Origin: Luteimonas rhizosphaerae
Lineage (GTDB): Bacteria; Pseudomonadota; Gammaproteobacteria; Xanthomonadales; Xanthomonadaceae
Direction: 5' to 3'
NCBI RefSeq assembly: GCF_002849595.1
Contig: NZ_NRQR01000026.1
Span: 372,001 to 436,000 of the forward strand
DNA length: 64,000 nt
In this document: in pieces, positions 52,588 to 61,459 of the stretch
Position numbering within the stretch: position 1 is the stretch's first letter
Layout of the letters: every line of letters starts with the position of its first letter
Notes under the pieces: generated by a model
What the model saw: the letters and a program-made list of their open reading frames with translations, nothing else
What the model was told of the DNA's origin: nothing
Database searches by the model: none
Program-made: the position numbers and the translations under genes

Positions 52588-52941
52588 ATGCCCCTCACCA
52601 CCACCCCGTCCGGCCTGCAGTACGAAGACACCGTCGTCGGCACCGGCGCAGAAGCGCAGCCCGGCCGCAACGTGACCGTGCACTACACCGGCTGGCTGTA
52701 CGAGAACGGCGTGCAGGGCGCGAAGTTCGATTCCAGCAAGGATCGCGACGAGCCTTTCATCTTTCCGCTGGGCGGCGGCATGGTCATCAAGGGCTGGGAT
52801 GAAGGCGTGCAGGGCATGAAGGAAGGCGGCCAGCGCACGCTGATCATCCCGGCGAATCTCGGGTATGGCGCACGCGGTGCCGGTGGCGTCATTCCGCCCA
52901 ATGCCACGCTGAAGTTCGACGTGGAACTGCTGGGCGCCTGA
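52588..52941 (+). CDS. FKBP-type peptidyl-prolyl cis-trans isomerase
   Basis: A single FKBP domain of 117 residues without a signal peptide, so probably cytosolic. Family motifs are VTVHYTGWLYENG, KFDSSKDRDEPFIFPLGGGMVIKGWDEGVQGMKEGG and the closing GYGARGAGGVIPPNATLKFDVELL, containing the Tyr, Asp, Phe, Ile and Trp residues that line the active site. Catalyses prolyl isomerisation during folding. TAGACT about 35 bp upstream is a -10-like element. Stands alone, transcribed away from the glycine-tract gene. Confidence 0.95.
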   Translation: MPLTTTPSGLQYEDTVVGTGAEAQPGRNVTVHYTGWLYENGVQGAKFDSSKDRDEPFIFPLGGGMVIKGWDEGVQGMKEGGQRTLIIPANLGYGARGAGGVIPPNATLKFDVELLGA

Positions 52942-53059
52942 GTCCCGCGACGCACGCAGCGCTTCACGCCAACTGATCGCGGGCGGACTTAGGGTCGACC
53001 TCCGCGCCCACCGGCACCCGCCGCGCCCGGCGCATCCACCGGCATCGGAGGACACGGCC

Positions 53060-53724
53060 ATGGCATCCGGACACACGCTCACCCCCGCGGCGGAACTCGT
53101 CGGGCAACCCGCGAAGCGCTTCCCCAACGAGAGCGATGCGTACCGCAAGGCACGCAATGCGCTGCTGGTCGAGGAGATCGAACTGCGGCGCCACCTGTCG
53201 CGCGTCGCGGAACAGCGGCGCGCGTTGCCGCCGGGTGGCGAGGTCACGCGCGACTACCGCTTCACCGGCGCGAACGGCGAGGTGGGACTTGCGGAGCTGT
53301 TCGGGCGGCACGACACGCTGATCGTCTACAGCATGATGTACGGGCCGCAGCGCAAGCAGGGCTGCCCGATGTGCACATCGCAGGTCGCTTCGTGGGAGCC
53401 GGAGGTACGACACCTGCAGCAGCGCGTCGCGATCGCGGTGGTCGGACCGACATGCCGCTGTATGCGGACGACAGCGGCGACTTCACCGCGGACTTCGTCG
53501 GCGAGCGCGACGCGGACATGCCGGCCTACACCGTGTTCTCGCGTCGCGACGGCACGCTGCGGCATTTCTATAGCGCCGAGGGCGGCGCGCATCTCGCCGA
53601 CCCCGGCCAGGATCCGCACAACGCGCCGGACATGAATCCGCTCTGGATCCTGCTCGACACCACGCCGGAAGGCCGCGGCACGGACTGGTATCCGCGGCTG
53701 GATGACGTTCCGCGTCGCGACTGA
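53060..53724 (+). pseudogene. DUF899 (thioredoxin-like) family gene, frameshifted by an internal deletion
   Basis: Starts with ATG 53060 behind a GGAG site (53047-53050) and reads MASGHTLTPAAELVGQPAKR through IVYSMMYGPQRKQGCPMCTS and QVASWEPEVRHLQQRVAIAV as a normal DUF899 protein. Near 53441-53451 the frame changes. From 53452 another frame continues MPLYADDSGDFTADFVGERD to DPGQDPHNAPDMNPLWILLD and TTPEGRGTDWYPRLDDVPRRD, the normal family C-terminus. The usual segment between these parts (about 15-20 residues around R-S-P-I-x-x-L) is missing, so an out-of-frame deletion has occurred. The conserved C-P-M-C is still encoded. Confidence 0.8.
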
Positions 53725-53852
53725 CGTCCGCTCGCAGCGGGGCGCAGCGTCGCCGGCAGCGCGCGTGCAGGATCGTCTGCCGGTTGCAGGGCCGGCGCGC
53801 GGATGCTGGACGTCGGGAAGCGCGGCAATCCGCGCTTGCCGGGCGATCTGCT

Positions 53853-54791
53853 TCAGGTCGCCGCGACACCCACCGCGCCTGCCTGGTCGACCTCGAGATC
53901 GCGATCCAGCAGGCAGTCGATGAAGGCGCGCAGGGCAGGGCGCATGTGGCGCCGGTTGGCGTAGTAGAGGTACAGGCCCGGCACCGTCGGCGACCAGTCG
54001 GCGAGCACGCGCTGGAGCCGGCCGTCCTGCAGCGCCGCCGCGACGCCGTCGTCGTGGTAGGTGTAGAGGATGCCGAGGCCGGCGACGGCGGCGGCTGAAA
54101 TGATGCTCTGGTGGTTCGCGATCACCGGGCCTTCGCCATAGAACTCGACCCGCTTGCCAGCCTTCATGAACTCCCAGCCGGCGATCCTGCCGCTGCCGGG
54201 AAACCGGAAGTTGATGCAGGCGTGGCGCGCCAGGTCGGACGGGGCGGCGGGTTCGCCGTGACGGGCCAGGTATTCGGGGCTTGCGACGGCCATCAGCTGC
54301 ACGTCGGGCGTCAGCCGGACCGCGACGACATCCTTCTCCAGTCGACCGCCCACGCGGATGCCGGCGTCGAAGCCTTCGGCGGCGATGTCGCTGAGCCCGT
54401 CGCTGATGACGATGTCAAGCACGACATCCGGGTGCGCCCGGCCGAAACGCCCGAGCCGCGGCGCGATGAGCGTCTCGGCCGCCATGCTGAAAGTGTTGAT
54501 GCGCAGGGTGCCGGCAGCACGTGCGTTCGATCCCATGGCTTCGGCCACCGCCTCGTCCATGTCGCGCAGCATCGGCGCGATGCGCGTGTGCAGGCGCCGG
54601 CCGGCTTCGGTCGGCGACACGCTGCGCGTCGTGCGGTTGAGCAGTCGCACCCGGAGGCGTTCTTCCAGCTGGCGGATGATCTGGCTCAGGGCCGAGCGGG
54701 ACAGCCCGAGGTGATCGGCGGCCCGGGCGAAGCTGGACCGGTCGACGACGGCCGCGAAGGCCCGGAGTTCAGCGAATTCGGACCCGCGCAT
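53853..54791 (-). CDS. LysR-family transcriptional regulator
   Basis: A 312-residue regulator. The N-terminal winged helix-turn-helix (about 5-64) reads FAELRAFAAVVDRSSFARAADHLGLSRSALSQIIRQLEERLRVRLLNRTTRSVSPTEAG, typical of the group acting on oxidoreductase genes. The effector-binding domain (about 90-300) has two alpha/beta lobes. It is transcribed divergently from an NTF2-like and an SDR gene with 97 bp between the start codons, the classical LysR arrangement in which it controls both directions. Effector unknown. Confidence 0.93.
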   Translation of the reverse strand: MRGSEFAELRAFAAVVDRSSFARAADHLGLSRSALSQIIRQLEERLRVRLLNRTTRSVSPTEAGRRLHTRIAPMLRDMDEAVAEAMGSNARAAGTLRINTFSMAAETLIAPRLGRFGRAHPDVVLDIVISDGLSDIAAEGFDAGIRVGGRLEKDVVAVRLTPDVQLMAVASPEYLARHGEPAAPSDLARHACINFRFPGSGRIAGWEFMKAGKRVEFYGEGPVIANHQSIISAAAVAGLGILYTYHDDGVAAALQDGRLQRVLADWSPTVPGLYLYYANRRHMRPALRAFIDCLLDRDLEVDQAGAVGVAAT

Positions 54792-54888
54792 TGTGCACCG
54801 TTTTCGACATAAGCTGATTCGATAATAGGCGATTCACAGCACGATTCACGCAGCGCAGCATGACCGCTCCAACCGACAGGAGCGCGTC
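54792..54888. promoter_or_regulatory. Divergent LysR control region
   Basis: 97 bp between divergent start codons. The A/T-rich core ATTCGATAATAGGCGATTC (54827-54845) contains an imperfect inverted GATTC/GAATC-like arrangement suited to a LysR T-N11-A box. CAGGAGCG before ATG 54889 is the ribosome-binding site of the NTF2-like gene. Confidence 0.4.
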
Positions 54889-55218
54889 ATGCACACCCTC
54901 GATCTCCCCGAACCGATTGCCGCCTATTTCGACGCCGACCGTCTGGACGGCCAGGCCTTGGCCCGCTGTTTCAACGACGACGGCGTGGTCCTGGACGAGG
55001 GCCATACCCAGCGCGGCCCCGCGCAGATCGCGGACTGGAAGACGGCGATGGACACGAAGTACGGCGCCACCGCCCGGCCGCACACCGTGGCGCAGGACGG
55101 TCGCGCGTATGTCGTGACCTGCAACGTGTCCGGTGCATTCCCGGGCAGTCCGGTCGACCTGCGCTACACCTTCACCCTGGCCCGCGGCCGGATCGCCTCG
55201 CTGGAGATCGCGCCATGA
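54889..55218 (+). CDS. NTF2/SnoaL-like protein
   Basis: A 109-residue cone-shaped alpha+beta barrel protein of the NTF2-like superfamily. It shows the usual helical start IAAYFDADRLDGQALARCFNDDGVVLDEG, the RGPAQIADW segment and the alternating strands of SPVDLRYTFTLARGRIASLEI. Members bind or isomerise small hydrophobic molecules; no catalytic Asp/His pair can be assigned. Overlaps the SDR gene by 4 bp (ATGA), so both form one unit under the divergent LysR regulator. Confidence 0.82.
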   Translation: MHTLDLPEPIAAYFDADRLDGQALARCFNDDGVVLDEGHTQRGPAQIADWKTAMDTKYGATARPHTVAQDGRAYVVTCNVSGAFPGSPVDLRYTFTLARGRIASLEIAP

Positions 55219-55997
55219 CCTTCGATCTCCGACTCTCGGGCACACGCGTCCTGGTCACGGGCGGCACGCGGGGCGTGGGCGCCGCGGTCTCCGCACTGCT
55301 GGCCAGCCTGGGCGCCCGCGTCGTGGCGACGGCGCGGTCCATCCCCGACGAGACTGTGGACGGCGTTCGCTACCTCGCGGTCGATCTCGCCACGCCCGAA
55401 GGCGCCGCGCGCGCGGTGGACGAGACGCGCACTCATCTCGGCGGTGTGGATGCCCTGGTCAATGTGGTCGGCGGATCTTCGGCGCCCGCGGGCGGCTTCG
55501 CGAAGCTCGACGACGCGGAATGGGCCAGGGCGCTCGATCTCAATCTGATGGCGGCCGTGCGCACCGATCGTGCGGTGCTGCCGGAGATGCTCGAGCGTGG
55601 CGCGGGCGTGATCGTGCACGTGACCTCGATTCAGCACCGCTTGCCGCTGCACGATTCCACCATCGCCTACGCCGCGGCGAAGGCCGCGCTGTCGACCTAC
55701 AGCAAGGCGCTGTCGAAAGAGGTGACGCCGCAGGGTGTGCGCGTGCTCCGCGTCTCGCCGGGCTGGGTGGAGACCGAGGCGACGACCGACTTCCTCGGCA
55801 CCATCGCCGCGAACGCGCACACCGATCTCGCGGGCGCACGGCAGCAGGTGATGGATGCGCTGGGCGGCATTCCGCTCGGCCGGCCGGCGATGCCCGCGGA
55901 GGTGGCCGATCTCATCGCCTTTCTGATCTCGCCCCGCGCGGCGGCGATGTCGGGCAGTGAGGTCACGATTGATGGTGGGACGGTGCCGACGGCCTGA
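55215..55997 (+). CDS. Short-chain dehydrogenase/reductase
   Basis: NAD(P)-dependent oxidoreductase of 260 residues. The Rossmann motif is V-T-G-G-T-R-G-V-G near residue 16. The N-N-A-G equivalent is N-V-V-G-G. The catalytic set is Ser/Thr in VTSIQHRLP, Tyr and Lys in IAYAAAKAAL (YxxxK), and the tail closes with FLISPRAAAMSGSEVTIDGG. The normal second-strand residues read ATARSIP, compatible with NADP. Substrate not readable. Translationally coupled to the NTF2-like gene and presumably induced through the LysR regulator. Confidence 0.93.
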   Translation: MTFDLRLSGTRVLVTGGTRGVGAAVSALLASLGARVVATARSIPDETVDGVRYLAVDLATPEGAARAVDETRTHLGGVDALVNVVGGSSAPAGGFAKLDDAEWARALDLNLMAAVRTDRAVLPEMLERGAGVIVHVTSIQHRLPLHDSTIAYAAAKAALSTYSKALSKEVTPQGVRVLRVSPGWVETEATTDFLGTIAANAHTDLAGARQQVMDALGGIPLGRPAMPAEVADLIAFLISPRAAAMSGSEVTIDGGTVPTA

Positions 55998-56408
55998 CGT
56001 GCACGGAGACTGCCGCAGCGGAGGGCTGCGGCAACCCGGTCGGTGTGCGCTCCGCAGCGCGCCCGATGCCCGAGGCGGAACACGTGCCGACGGGCCACGT
56101 GTTCGCCAGGAAGGCCCGAGCGTTTCCCCGGCAGGTGTCTGGCGCGGACACGCGGTAGCGTTCCAGGTTCTTCCCCGAGCTCGGTGACCGTTTGCGCGGG
56201 ATCAGGCCACGGGCAAGGCACGACTGGCATCGGGGCGCCTTGAATCTGTGCTGCGCCCGGGCCCTGCGTCGGGGTGCGATCGACCGGCGCCACGAGGTGG
56301 AGGGCGATCGTCACCCGGCACAACGACCGTCTCTGCTTCGATGCAGCCCCCGGCGGGTCACCGTGGTGCGGTGACCCGCCATTCGCCTCGATACAGGAGC
56401 TGGTCCCC
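55998..56408. other. 411-bp gap without a supported gene
   Basis: Short frames on both strands do not show codon-position bias typical of the surrounding genes and match no family known to me. A 29-residue frame beginning near 56065 (MPEAEHVPTGHVFARKARAF...) could be a gene remnant. No clear repeat or hairpin was found. Confidence 0.4.
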
Positions 56409-56897
56409 ATGCAGATTCGCGGCCTCATCCCTTCTGCCCTGATTGGCGCGGTGGCAAGCGCGCGCTCCATGACCCCCATGGCCACCCTCGCGGCGGCGCG
56501 CGTGACCGGCCGGCAAACGGACGGACACCTCGTGCTGCTGGATCGCCCGCTGTTCAAGTACGGCGCGATGGCGATGGGCGTGGGGGAGCTGCTGGGCGAC
56601 AAGATGAAGACGGCCCCGGATCGCACGGTGTTCCTGGGCCTGCTGGCGCGCGTAATGAGCGCTGGGATCGCCGGCGCGGCCCTGGCGCCCAGAGGGCGCG
56701 AGCGGGCCGGCGCAGCGGTCGCGGTGGCCGTCGCGGTGCCGCTGGCCTACCTGACGCTCGCGGGCCGCAAGCGCGCCATGGCACGGCTCGGGCAGACCCG
56801 CAGCGGCCTGATCGAAGACGCGCTGGTGGCCGCCGGCGGCACGGCGGTCGTGGCGCTGTCCACGCGGGCCCGGGCGCGTTCGACGGACACGCGCTGA
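56409..56897 (+). CDS. DUF4126-like membrane protein
   Basis: A 162-residue inner-membrane protein with three or four helices (about 5-25, 65-90, 96-118, 135-155). The start MQIRGLIPSALIGAVASARS-M-T-P followed by LLDRPLFKYGAMAMGVGELLGDKM resembles the small DUF4126-type proteins, in which a G-x-R-S-M-T-P segment recurs. Function unknown. ATG 56409 is chosen because it starts at the first hydrophobic helix. Confidence 0.65.
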   Translation: MQIRGLIPSALIGAVASARSMTPMATLAAARVTGRQTDGHLVLLDRPLFKYGAMAMGVGELLGDKMKTAPDRTVFLGLLARVMSAGIAGAALAPRGRERAGAAVAVAVAVPLAYLTLAGRKRAMARLGQTRSGLIEDALVAAGGTAVVALSTRARARSTDTR

Positions 56898-57135
56898 CGC
56901 TGGCCCTGGCGGTCGAAGGTGCCTGGTGGTCAGAGCGTCGGGTCGAGTGGGGACTGCCTGTTCCGGGGTTGGCACCGAACACGATCGCGTTCTACGCCGC
57001 AACGAGGTGCCTGTCCGCGCCGGTCGCTGTGGATGGCGCACACGATGCGCGGCGTTTGGATGACGGTTCGATCGCTGTTCCCGTAGTCGCGTCCCGTGCG
57101 TGCAAACGGATGCCGGCGCGCGCCGCCGGCTTCAC

Positions 57136-57324
57136 TCACGACCCGAGCGTGGCCAAGGCGACGAGTCGCATCACGACGATGACGACGACCCCCAGTGCCA
57201 GCCAGTGCAGCGGCTTGCGTGCGCCGGGTCTTCCGCGCAGGTAGACCAGGCCGAAGATGAGCGCCAGCAGCGGTACGGCGCAGATCAGGGCCCAGGCCGG
57301 ATCGATCGAGTGCAAGACGTTCAA
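57136..57324 (-). CDS. 62-residue two-helix membrane protein with TTG start
   Basis: From TTG at 57324 the product has two hydrophobic helices (ALICAVPLLALIFGLVYLRG and WLALGVVVIVVMRLVALATL) joined by a short basic loop. A consensus AGGAGG (complement of 57333-57338) lies 8 nt before the TTG, which fixes this start over the ATG 90 bp upstream. No family recognised; such two-helix proteins are common and mostly uncharacterised. Confidence 0.6.
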   Translation of the reverse strand: MNVLHSIDPAWALICAVPLLALIFGLVYLRGRPGARKPLHWLALGVVVIVVMRLVALATLGS

Positions 57325-57659
57325 GGGCAGAGCCTCCTGTGTGCGGGGTTTTGTCCTGGCGCTGCGGCCCGGTGCGACGAAGTACAGCAGGCGATGTCGT
57401 GAACGCGATGCCAAGCATTCCGACGGTTTCCGGAATCGCCGGATGGATGTAGCTGCGGACGGATGCGACGCCCTTGCACTGTGCAGGCCTGCATCGTTCG
57501 CAGGAGCAGGGCGTCACTGTGCGCGTCCTGCAGGGCGGGACGCCATCATCTGCCGTTGGCATTGATGAACGCTCCAATGCAGTGGCAGCCCGGTCTCTCA
57601 CGCGCCGTACGCATCGTGCGCACCACACTCCGGCCACACATCAACCGCTGGAGACCCAC
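57325..57659. other. Gap between the small membrane protein and the BON lipoprotein genes
   Basis: About 335 bp carrying the two divergent promoter regions. No gene, repeat or clear sigma-70 promoter could be supported. Confidence 0.4.
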
Positions 57660-58121
57660 ATGAAGCTCAATATCGCCCGCATTCCCCTGGCCATCGCCCT
57701 GACCTCTGCGCTGGCGTTCTCCGTCGGTTGCGCGAATGACAACGCCGCCGACGACGCTGCGATGACCAATGACCCGGCCGTCACCGCGCCGCCCGCCGAC
57801 ACCTCGGCCGACATGACGCCTGCCACCGACACGCCGACCACCGGCGCGATGGATGCGAGCGCAGGCCCGGGCGACGGCCGCGATTCCGACCAGCCGGTCG
57901 ACGACACCTGGATCACCACCAAGGTGAAGTCCTCGCTGCTCGCCGATACCGATGTCGCCGGTCTGGACATCAACGTCGACACGCTCAATGGCGTCGTGAC
58001 GCTGTCGGGCCAGGTGGACGAAGACACGCAGATTGCCGAAGCCGTCCGCATCACCCGTGAGATCGAAGGCGTCACCGACGTCGTGACCACCGGCCTCACG
58101 ATGGCGCCCGCCGCCAACTGA
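57660..58121 (+). CDS. BON-domain lipoprotein (OsmY-like)
   Basis: A 153-residue exported protein. The signal sequence (MKLNIARIPLAIALTSALAFSVGC) ends in an S-V-G-C lipobox, so it is probably lipid-anchored. An Asp/Ala/Thr/Pro-rich spacer follows, then one BON domain (about 78-148): DDTWITTKVKSSLLADTDVAGLDINVDTLNGVVTLSGQVDEDTQIAEAVRITREIEGVTDVVTTG. BON domains bind phospholipid membranes, and OsmY-type members are envelope-stress proteins. Single gene, closed by the terminator at 58183. Confidence 0.93.
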   Translation: MKLNIARIPLAIALTSALAFSVGCANDNAADDAAMTNDPAVTAPPADTSADMTPATDTPTTGAMDASAGPGDGRDSDQPVDDTWITTKVKSSLLADTDVAGLDINVDTLNGVVTLSGQVDEDTQIAEAVRITREIEGVTDVVTTGLTMAPAAN

Positions 58122-58182
58122 TGCACCGGCCACACGCCGGGCCGACACCGGTCCGGCGCGTGTGCCAGGCAGACGTAAACGC

Positions 58183-58214
58183 ATGCCGCAGACCTCCGGG
58201 TCTGCGGCATTTTG
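58183..58214 (+). terminator. Rho-independent terminator after the BON lipoprotein gene
   Basis: ATGCCGCAGACC, TCCG tetraloop, GGTCTGCGGCAT, followed by TTTTGTTG. Perfect 12-bp stem 62 bp after the stop codon. Confidence 0.88.
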
Positions 58215-58394
58215 TTGTGTGGGGTAATCAGCGCGGACGCATCGATGCGAGCGTTGCGCTATGACATCGCGTCGAACTGCAGCTGGCGTAGTCGGGCGGG
58301 CGATGCGTACGTCGCTGCTGACACATCGATTCTCGCGATGCGTTGCGGCCTCTTTGCGTGCGGTGCGAACGCGCGTCGCGCGTCCCAAGCCGGC

Positions 58395-59252
58395 TCAGGC
58401 CGGCCGATCCACCAGCAGTACGAATGCGCCGAGCTGCGAGCCCATGCCGATCGCCAGGCTGCGTTCGCGGTCGGCGGCCAGGGTCGCGGCCGGTACCGAG
58501 GCGTCCGGCGGCAGGGCGCGATACGAGGCGTCTTCGTCGGCCAGCGCGTCGCGGACCAGATAGCCCATCAGCACGTTGACCATTTCGCCCAGCGCGTCCA
58601 GCGCGAGGGCGTCGTCGCATTCGTCCGGCGTGATGCCGAGCAGGGCGCAGGCCAGCGCGCGTGCGGCGGCCATGTCGCTGGCCAGGCCGATGCCGAAGGG
58701 ATGGTCGCCTTCGACGCGCACGTGCGCGACGCAGGGCCATTCCTCCAGGTCGTCCGGGCCCAGCACTTCGGCCGGCAGGCACTGGCTGCCGAGCATGCGC
58801 GGGAACAGCCGCGCGCACAGGTCGATCGCGCTGTTGGCGAGGCCGCCGAGCGCATGGCTGGCGACTGCGGTCTCGAGCGCGTGGCGGGCCTGCTCCTGGT
58901 CGGCGCGGTGCAGGGCGATCTCCGCGTCTAGCCGCTTCGCATCCAGCGCGCCCTGTTCCAGCAGCACCTGGCCGAGCAGCTTGCGCCCGGCCTTCTGCGC
59001 TTCGAGCAGGGCATCCAGCCGGTCCTGGTCCAGCGCGCCCATCTCCAGCGCGATGTCGCCGAAGCGGCGGTCTTCCACGCGCTGGCGCTGCTGGATGCGC
59101 TTGGCCTGGGCGGCGTCGAGCCAGCCCTTGCGCATGGCGAGTTCGCCCAGCAGCGGATTGGACGCGCGTTGCGCCTCGATTGCCGCCAATAACTGCGGCG
59201 CGGTAATGACGCCGCGCTCCAGCAGGAACTGGCCCAGGAATTTCGCTGCCAT
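58395..59252 (-). CDS. GspE-N-like repeat protein with CheX-like C-terminal domain
   Basis: A 285-residue protein. Residues 1-130 hold two or more type-II-secretion E N-terminal-like segments (FLGQFLLERGVITAPQLLAAIEAQ, LLGELAMRKGWLDAAQAKRI, then LLGQVLLEQGALDAKRL). The C-terminal half (about 130-285) looks like a CheX/CheC-type phosphatase fold: GPDDLEEWPCVAHVRVEGDHPFGIGLASDMAAARALACALLG and the A-L-x-x-x-x-E-M-V-N-V-L-M-G motif (DALGEMVNVLMG), close to the CheX E-x-x-N signature. It follows a CheY-like gene by 39 bp on the same strand, suggesting a phosphatase/partner pair. Confidence 0.78.
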   Translation of the reverse strand: MAAKFLGQFLLERGVITAPQLLAAIEAQRASNPLLGELAMRKGWLDAAQAKRIQQRQRVEDRRFGDIALEMGALDQDRLDALLEAQKAGRKLLGQVLLEQGALDAKRLDAEIALHRADQEQARHALETAVASHALGGLANSAIDLCARLFPRMLGSQCLPAEVLGPDDLEEWPCVAHVRVEGDHPFGIGLASDMAAARALACALLGITPDECDDALALDALGEMVNVLMGYLVRDALADEDASYRALPPDASVPAATLAADRERSLAIGMGSQLGAFVLLVDRPA

Positions 59253-59291
59253 CGTGTGCCCTCTACAAGGAAAATTCGGACGGGTCGCCGG

Positions 59292-59660
59292 TCAGGCGAG
59301 CACCTGCTGGAGCACGCGTTCCATCGCGTCGGGATCGATGGGTTTCTGCAGATAGGAGCGGGCCCCCAGGCGCAGGCACTGCTCGATGTCGCTCTGCGCC
59401 CCCAGCGAGCTGAGGATCACCACGCGCGCCTGCGGATCCAGTTCGAGGATGCGGGCCAGCGCGCGGCGGCCGTCGCACTCGGGCATCACCAGATCCAGCA
59501 GCACCAGGTCCGGGCGCAGCGCCTGGTACTGGCTGACGGCTTCCAGGCCGTTGCCGGCTTCGCCCACCACGTCGAACCCGGCGGCGTCCAACTGCCCGGC
59601 CGCGAGCATGCGCAGGGCACGCGAGTCGTCGCACAGCAGCACGGTCGGTCGTGCGGTCAT
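59292..59660 (-). CDS. CheY-like single-domain response regulator
   Basis: A 122-residue stand-alone receiver domain. It has the acidic pair Asp11/Asp12 (LLCDDSRALR), phospho-acceptor Asp56 (VLLDLVMPECDG), Ser84/Ser85 (VILSSLG) and Lys106 (YLQKPIDPD). No output domain, so it signals by binding a partner. First gene of a two-gene unit with the CheX-like gene, which probably resets or reads its phosphorylation. No histidine kinase is adjacent. Confidence 0.94.
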   Translation of the reverse strand: MTARPTVLLCDDSRALRMLAAGQLDAAGFDVVGEAGNGLEAVSQYQALRPDLVLLDLVMPECDGRRALARILELDPQARVVILSSLGAQSDIEQCLRLGARSYLQKPIDPDAMERVLQQVLA

Positions 59661-60212
59661 CGGTGTCTCCTGGTCGAAGTGAGGGCGCCTTTCTGCCCTA
59701 TCGGCCGGCGTGCGGCGTTCTTTAGGCCTTGCAGAGGACGTGGCGAGCCGGCGCGGCGGTCCCGGCAGTGCGTGGCGGTGGGCATGGCACCCGACCCGTC
59801 CGAGGCGGTGTCGGAGACGGCGTTCAATCCATAGCGCCGACCGGCATGCCGCTCCGCCGGGAGTTCCGCTGCCGCCTCGACGATCACCTGCCGACGCTCT
59901 GTGCGCCGTCGACGACGCTGGAGGTCCACGGGAGCATCACGGGCTGCGGTCCAATACGACCCGGATGAAGCTCGAAGTGGCGCAGCAGTAGCGGACGCGC
60001 GGACCGGTTCTATGCCGCCTGATCACGACGGGGACAGAATCGAATCTGCACGCCGGGCAGCCTTTGCCGGCAAGACTGGACCGGTCACGGCAGCGTTTGC
60101 GTGTTCCGGCGGCGAATCAGGATTTCACGCGAGGTTCGACGCGATCGCGGATCGATTGCGGTGGCATGCGGTCACCTATACTCGCGCCTCCTTCCACCCG
60201 CGGTGACGCACC
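59661..60212. other. 552-bp gap with no supported gene
   Basis: Contains the promoter of the CheY unit on the left and of the 60213 gene on the right, where TATACT at 60177-60182 is a good -10 with TTGCGG 15 bp upstream (60156-60161). Frames in between are shadows without recognisable products. Confidence 0.45.
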
Positions 60213-60521
60213 ATGATCGATCCCATCCCGCTGGAAGACCTGGCCCTCCTCGACGTGCTGCAGCAGGTCAGCCAGGACAGTGCGGCGACGCGCTTCGAGG
60301 CCGAGATCAAGAAGCGACTGCTCGAAAGCGCGCTGATCGAAGAGGGCGAGGACGGGGTCACCCTGACCCACGCCGGTGTGGCGCTGTGCAAGTCGCTGCA
60401 GCACCGGGTGGCGGCGGACAAGCTGGCCGCGGAAATCCTCGAGAAGCGCGAGAGCGCGGGCGACACCCTGCCACCGTTGCCGGGTGAGCGCCCTCCGGTG
60501 GCACCGCCAACGGTCGACTGA
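60213..60521 (+). CDS. Hypothetical 102-residue protein, helical with possible winged-helix
   Basis: MIDPIPLEDLALLDVLQQVS..., two or three helices followed by a beta-like LIEEGEDGVTLTHAGVALCKSL, a pattern compatible with a small winged-helix fold (LT-xx-G-xxLC). A charged helix (AAEILEKRES) and a Pro-rich tail follow. No family recognised. A TATACT -10-like element lies 30 bp upstream. Single gene. Confidence 0.55.
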   Translation: MIDPIPLEDLALLDVLQQVSQDSAATRFEAEIKKRLLESALIEEGEDGVTLTHAGVALCKSLQHRVAADKLAAEILEKRESAGDTLPPLPGERPPVAPPTVD

Positions 60522-60775
60522 GGCATCGCCAGCGGCTGCGTCGTTCCGGGTGTGCCCCATCCGGAGTGGACGCGCCCGAGCGTGGAGGCGATCCGCGCGC
60601 TGCGCCGTCGCCCCGAAGACACAATCCGCCGGATGGCGACCCCGTTGGATCGCAGCAGAGCCCGGGCGCGACCTGCGCGCAGATGCGCTGTTGGTTTCGG
60701 TGGCCGCTCCTGTCCGGCGACCACGTTCTTCCGCACGACGCGCCACCGGGCTCTAGGCGCTGGAGAACTGCGCCG

Positions 60776-61288
60776 ATGTTCGTTCCGGTCTGGCTGGTGC
60801 TGAGTGCGGTCATCGTATTCGTCGCAATCGCGGCGTGGAGCTGGCTGCTGGCGCACGGCCGCAACCCGCTGCCGTTTCCCGATGGCGGCTCGCGGATCTT
60901 CGCGGCGGCGTCGCCCGAGGCGCGTGCGGCGGTCGTCGACGTGCTGGCGCGTCACGGGTTGCGGGAGCGGATGCGCGTGGATACCGACAGCGTGCAGCGT
61001 TCGATCCTGTTCGACGGCACGATCATCAACGCGTCCTCGCCCGAGGTGATGCGCCGGGTGCGGGGCGCGACGTCCGCGATCGGCCTGGTCTCGGACGATC
61101 CCGCGGCGCGCGCGGCCGATGCGGCATCGCTGCTGCGCACGCGTGGATTCAGCGCCGAGCTGGTGGCGCACGTCGAGCCGGGCATGCCGATCGTGTTCCT
61201 GCTGACGGATGCCTTGCCCGGCACCGCACTCAACTTCCGCCCGCATGTGCTCCGCATGCCACGTCCGGGCGTGGCGCAGACACGCTGA
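60776..61288 (+). CDS. Membrane-anchored hypothetical protein
   Basis: A 170-residue protein with one N-terminal transmembrane helix (about 3-25, VPVWLVLSAVIVFVAIAAWSWLL) and an alpha/beta soluble domain of about 140 residues (EARAAVVDVLARHGLRERMR, IGLVSDDPAARAADAASLLRTRGFSAELV). No known catalytic motif. ATG 60776 follows GGAG at 60762-60765. Probably a small envelope protein of the family group; the function cannot be told. Confidence 0.6.
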   Translation: MFVPVWLVLSAVIVFVAIAAWSWLLAHGRNPLPFPDGGSRIFAAASPEARAAVVDVLARHGLRERMRVDTDSVQRSILFDGTIINASSPEVMRRVRGATSAIGLVSDDPAARAADAASLLRTRGFSAELVAHVEPGMPIVFLLTDALPGTALNFRPHVLRMPRPGVAQTR

Positions 61289-61459
61289 TACGGGCACGCC
61301 AGGTCGAGGCGGATCCATCGATGTCGCCGTCGCCGGGCTGTGTCGATCCGCCGTCTCGGCGCAGCACACGACCCGCCCGCACGGGGCGACTGGCACCGAT
61401 GCGGACGGGGGGCGTACCCTGCGTCGACGTCATCTGCACGGACTGCAGTGGAGCCGGCC

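Noticed and set aside
55697..56626. 309-codon minus-strand frame over the SDR end and the following gap
   Set aside because: Half of it is antisense to the SDR gene, and the remainder shows no recognisable protein features.
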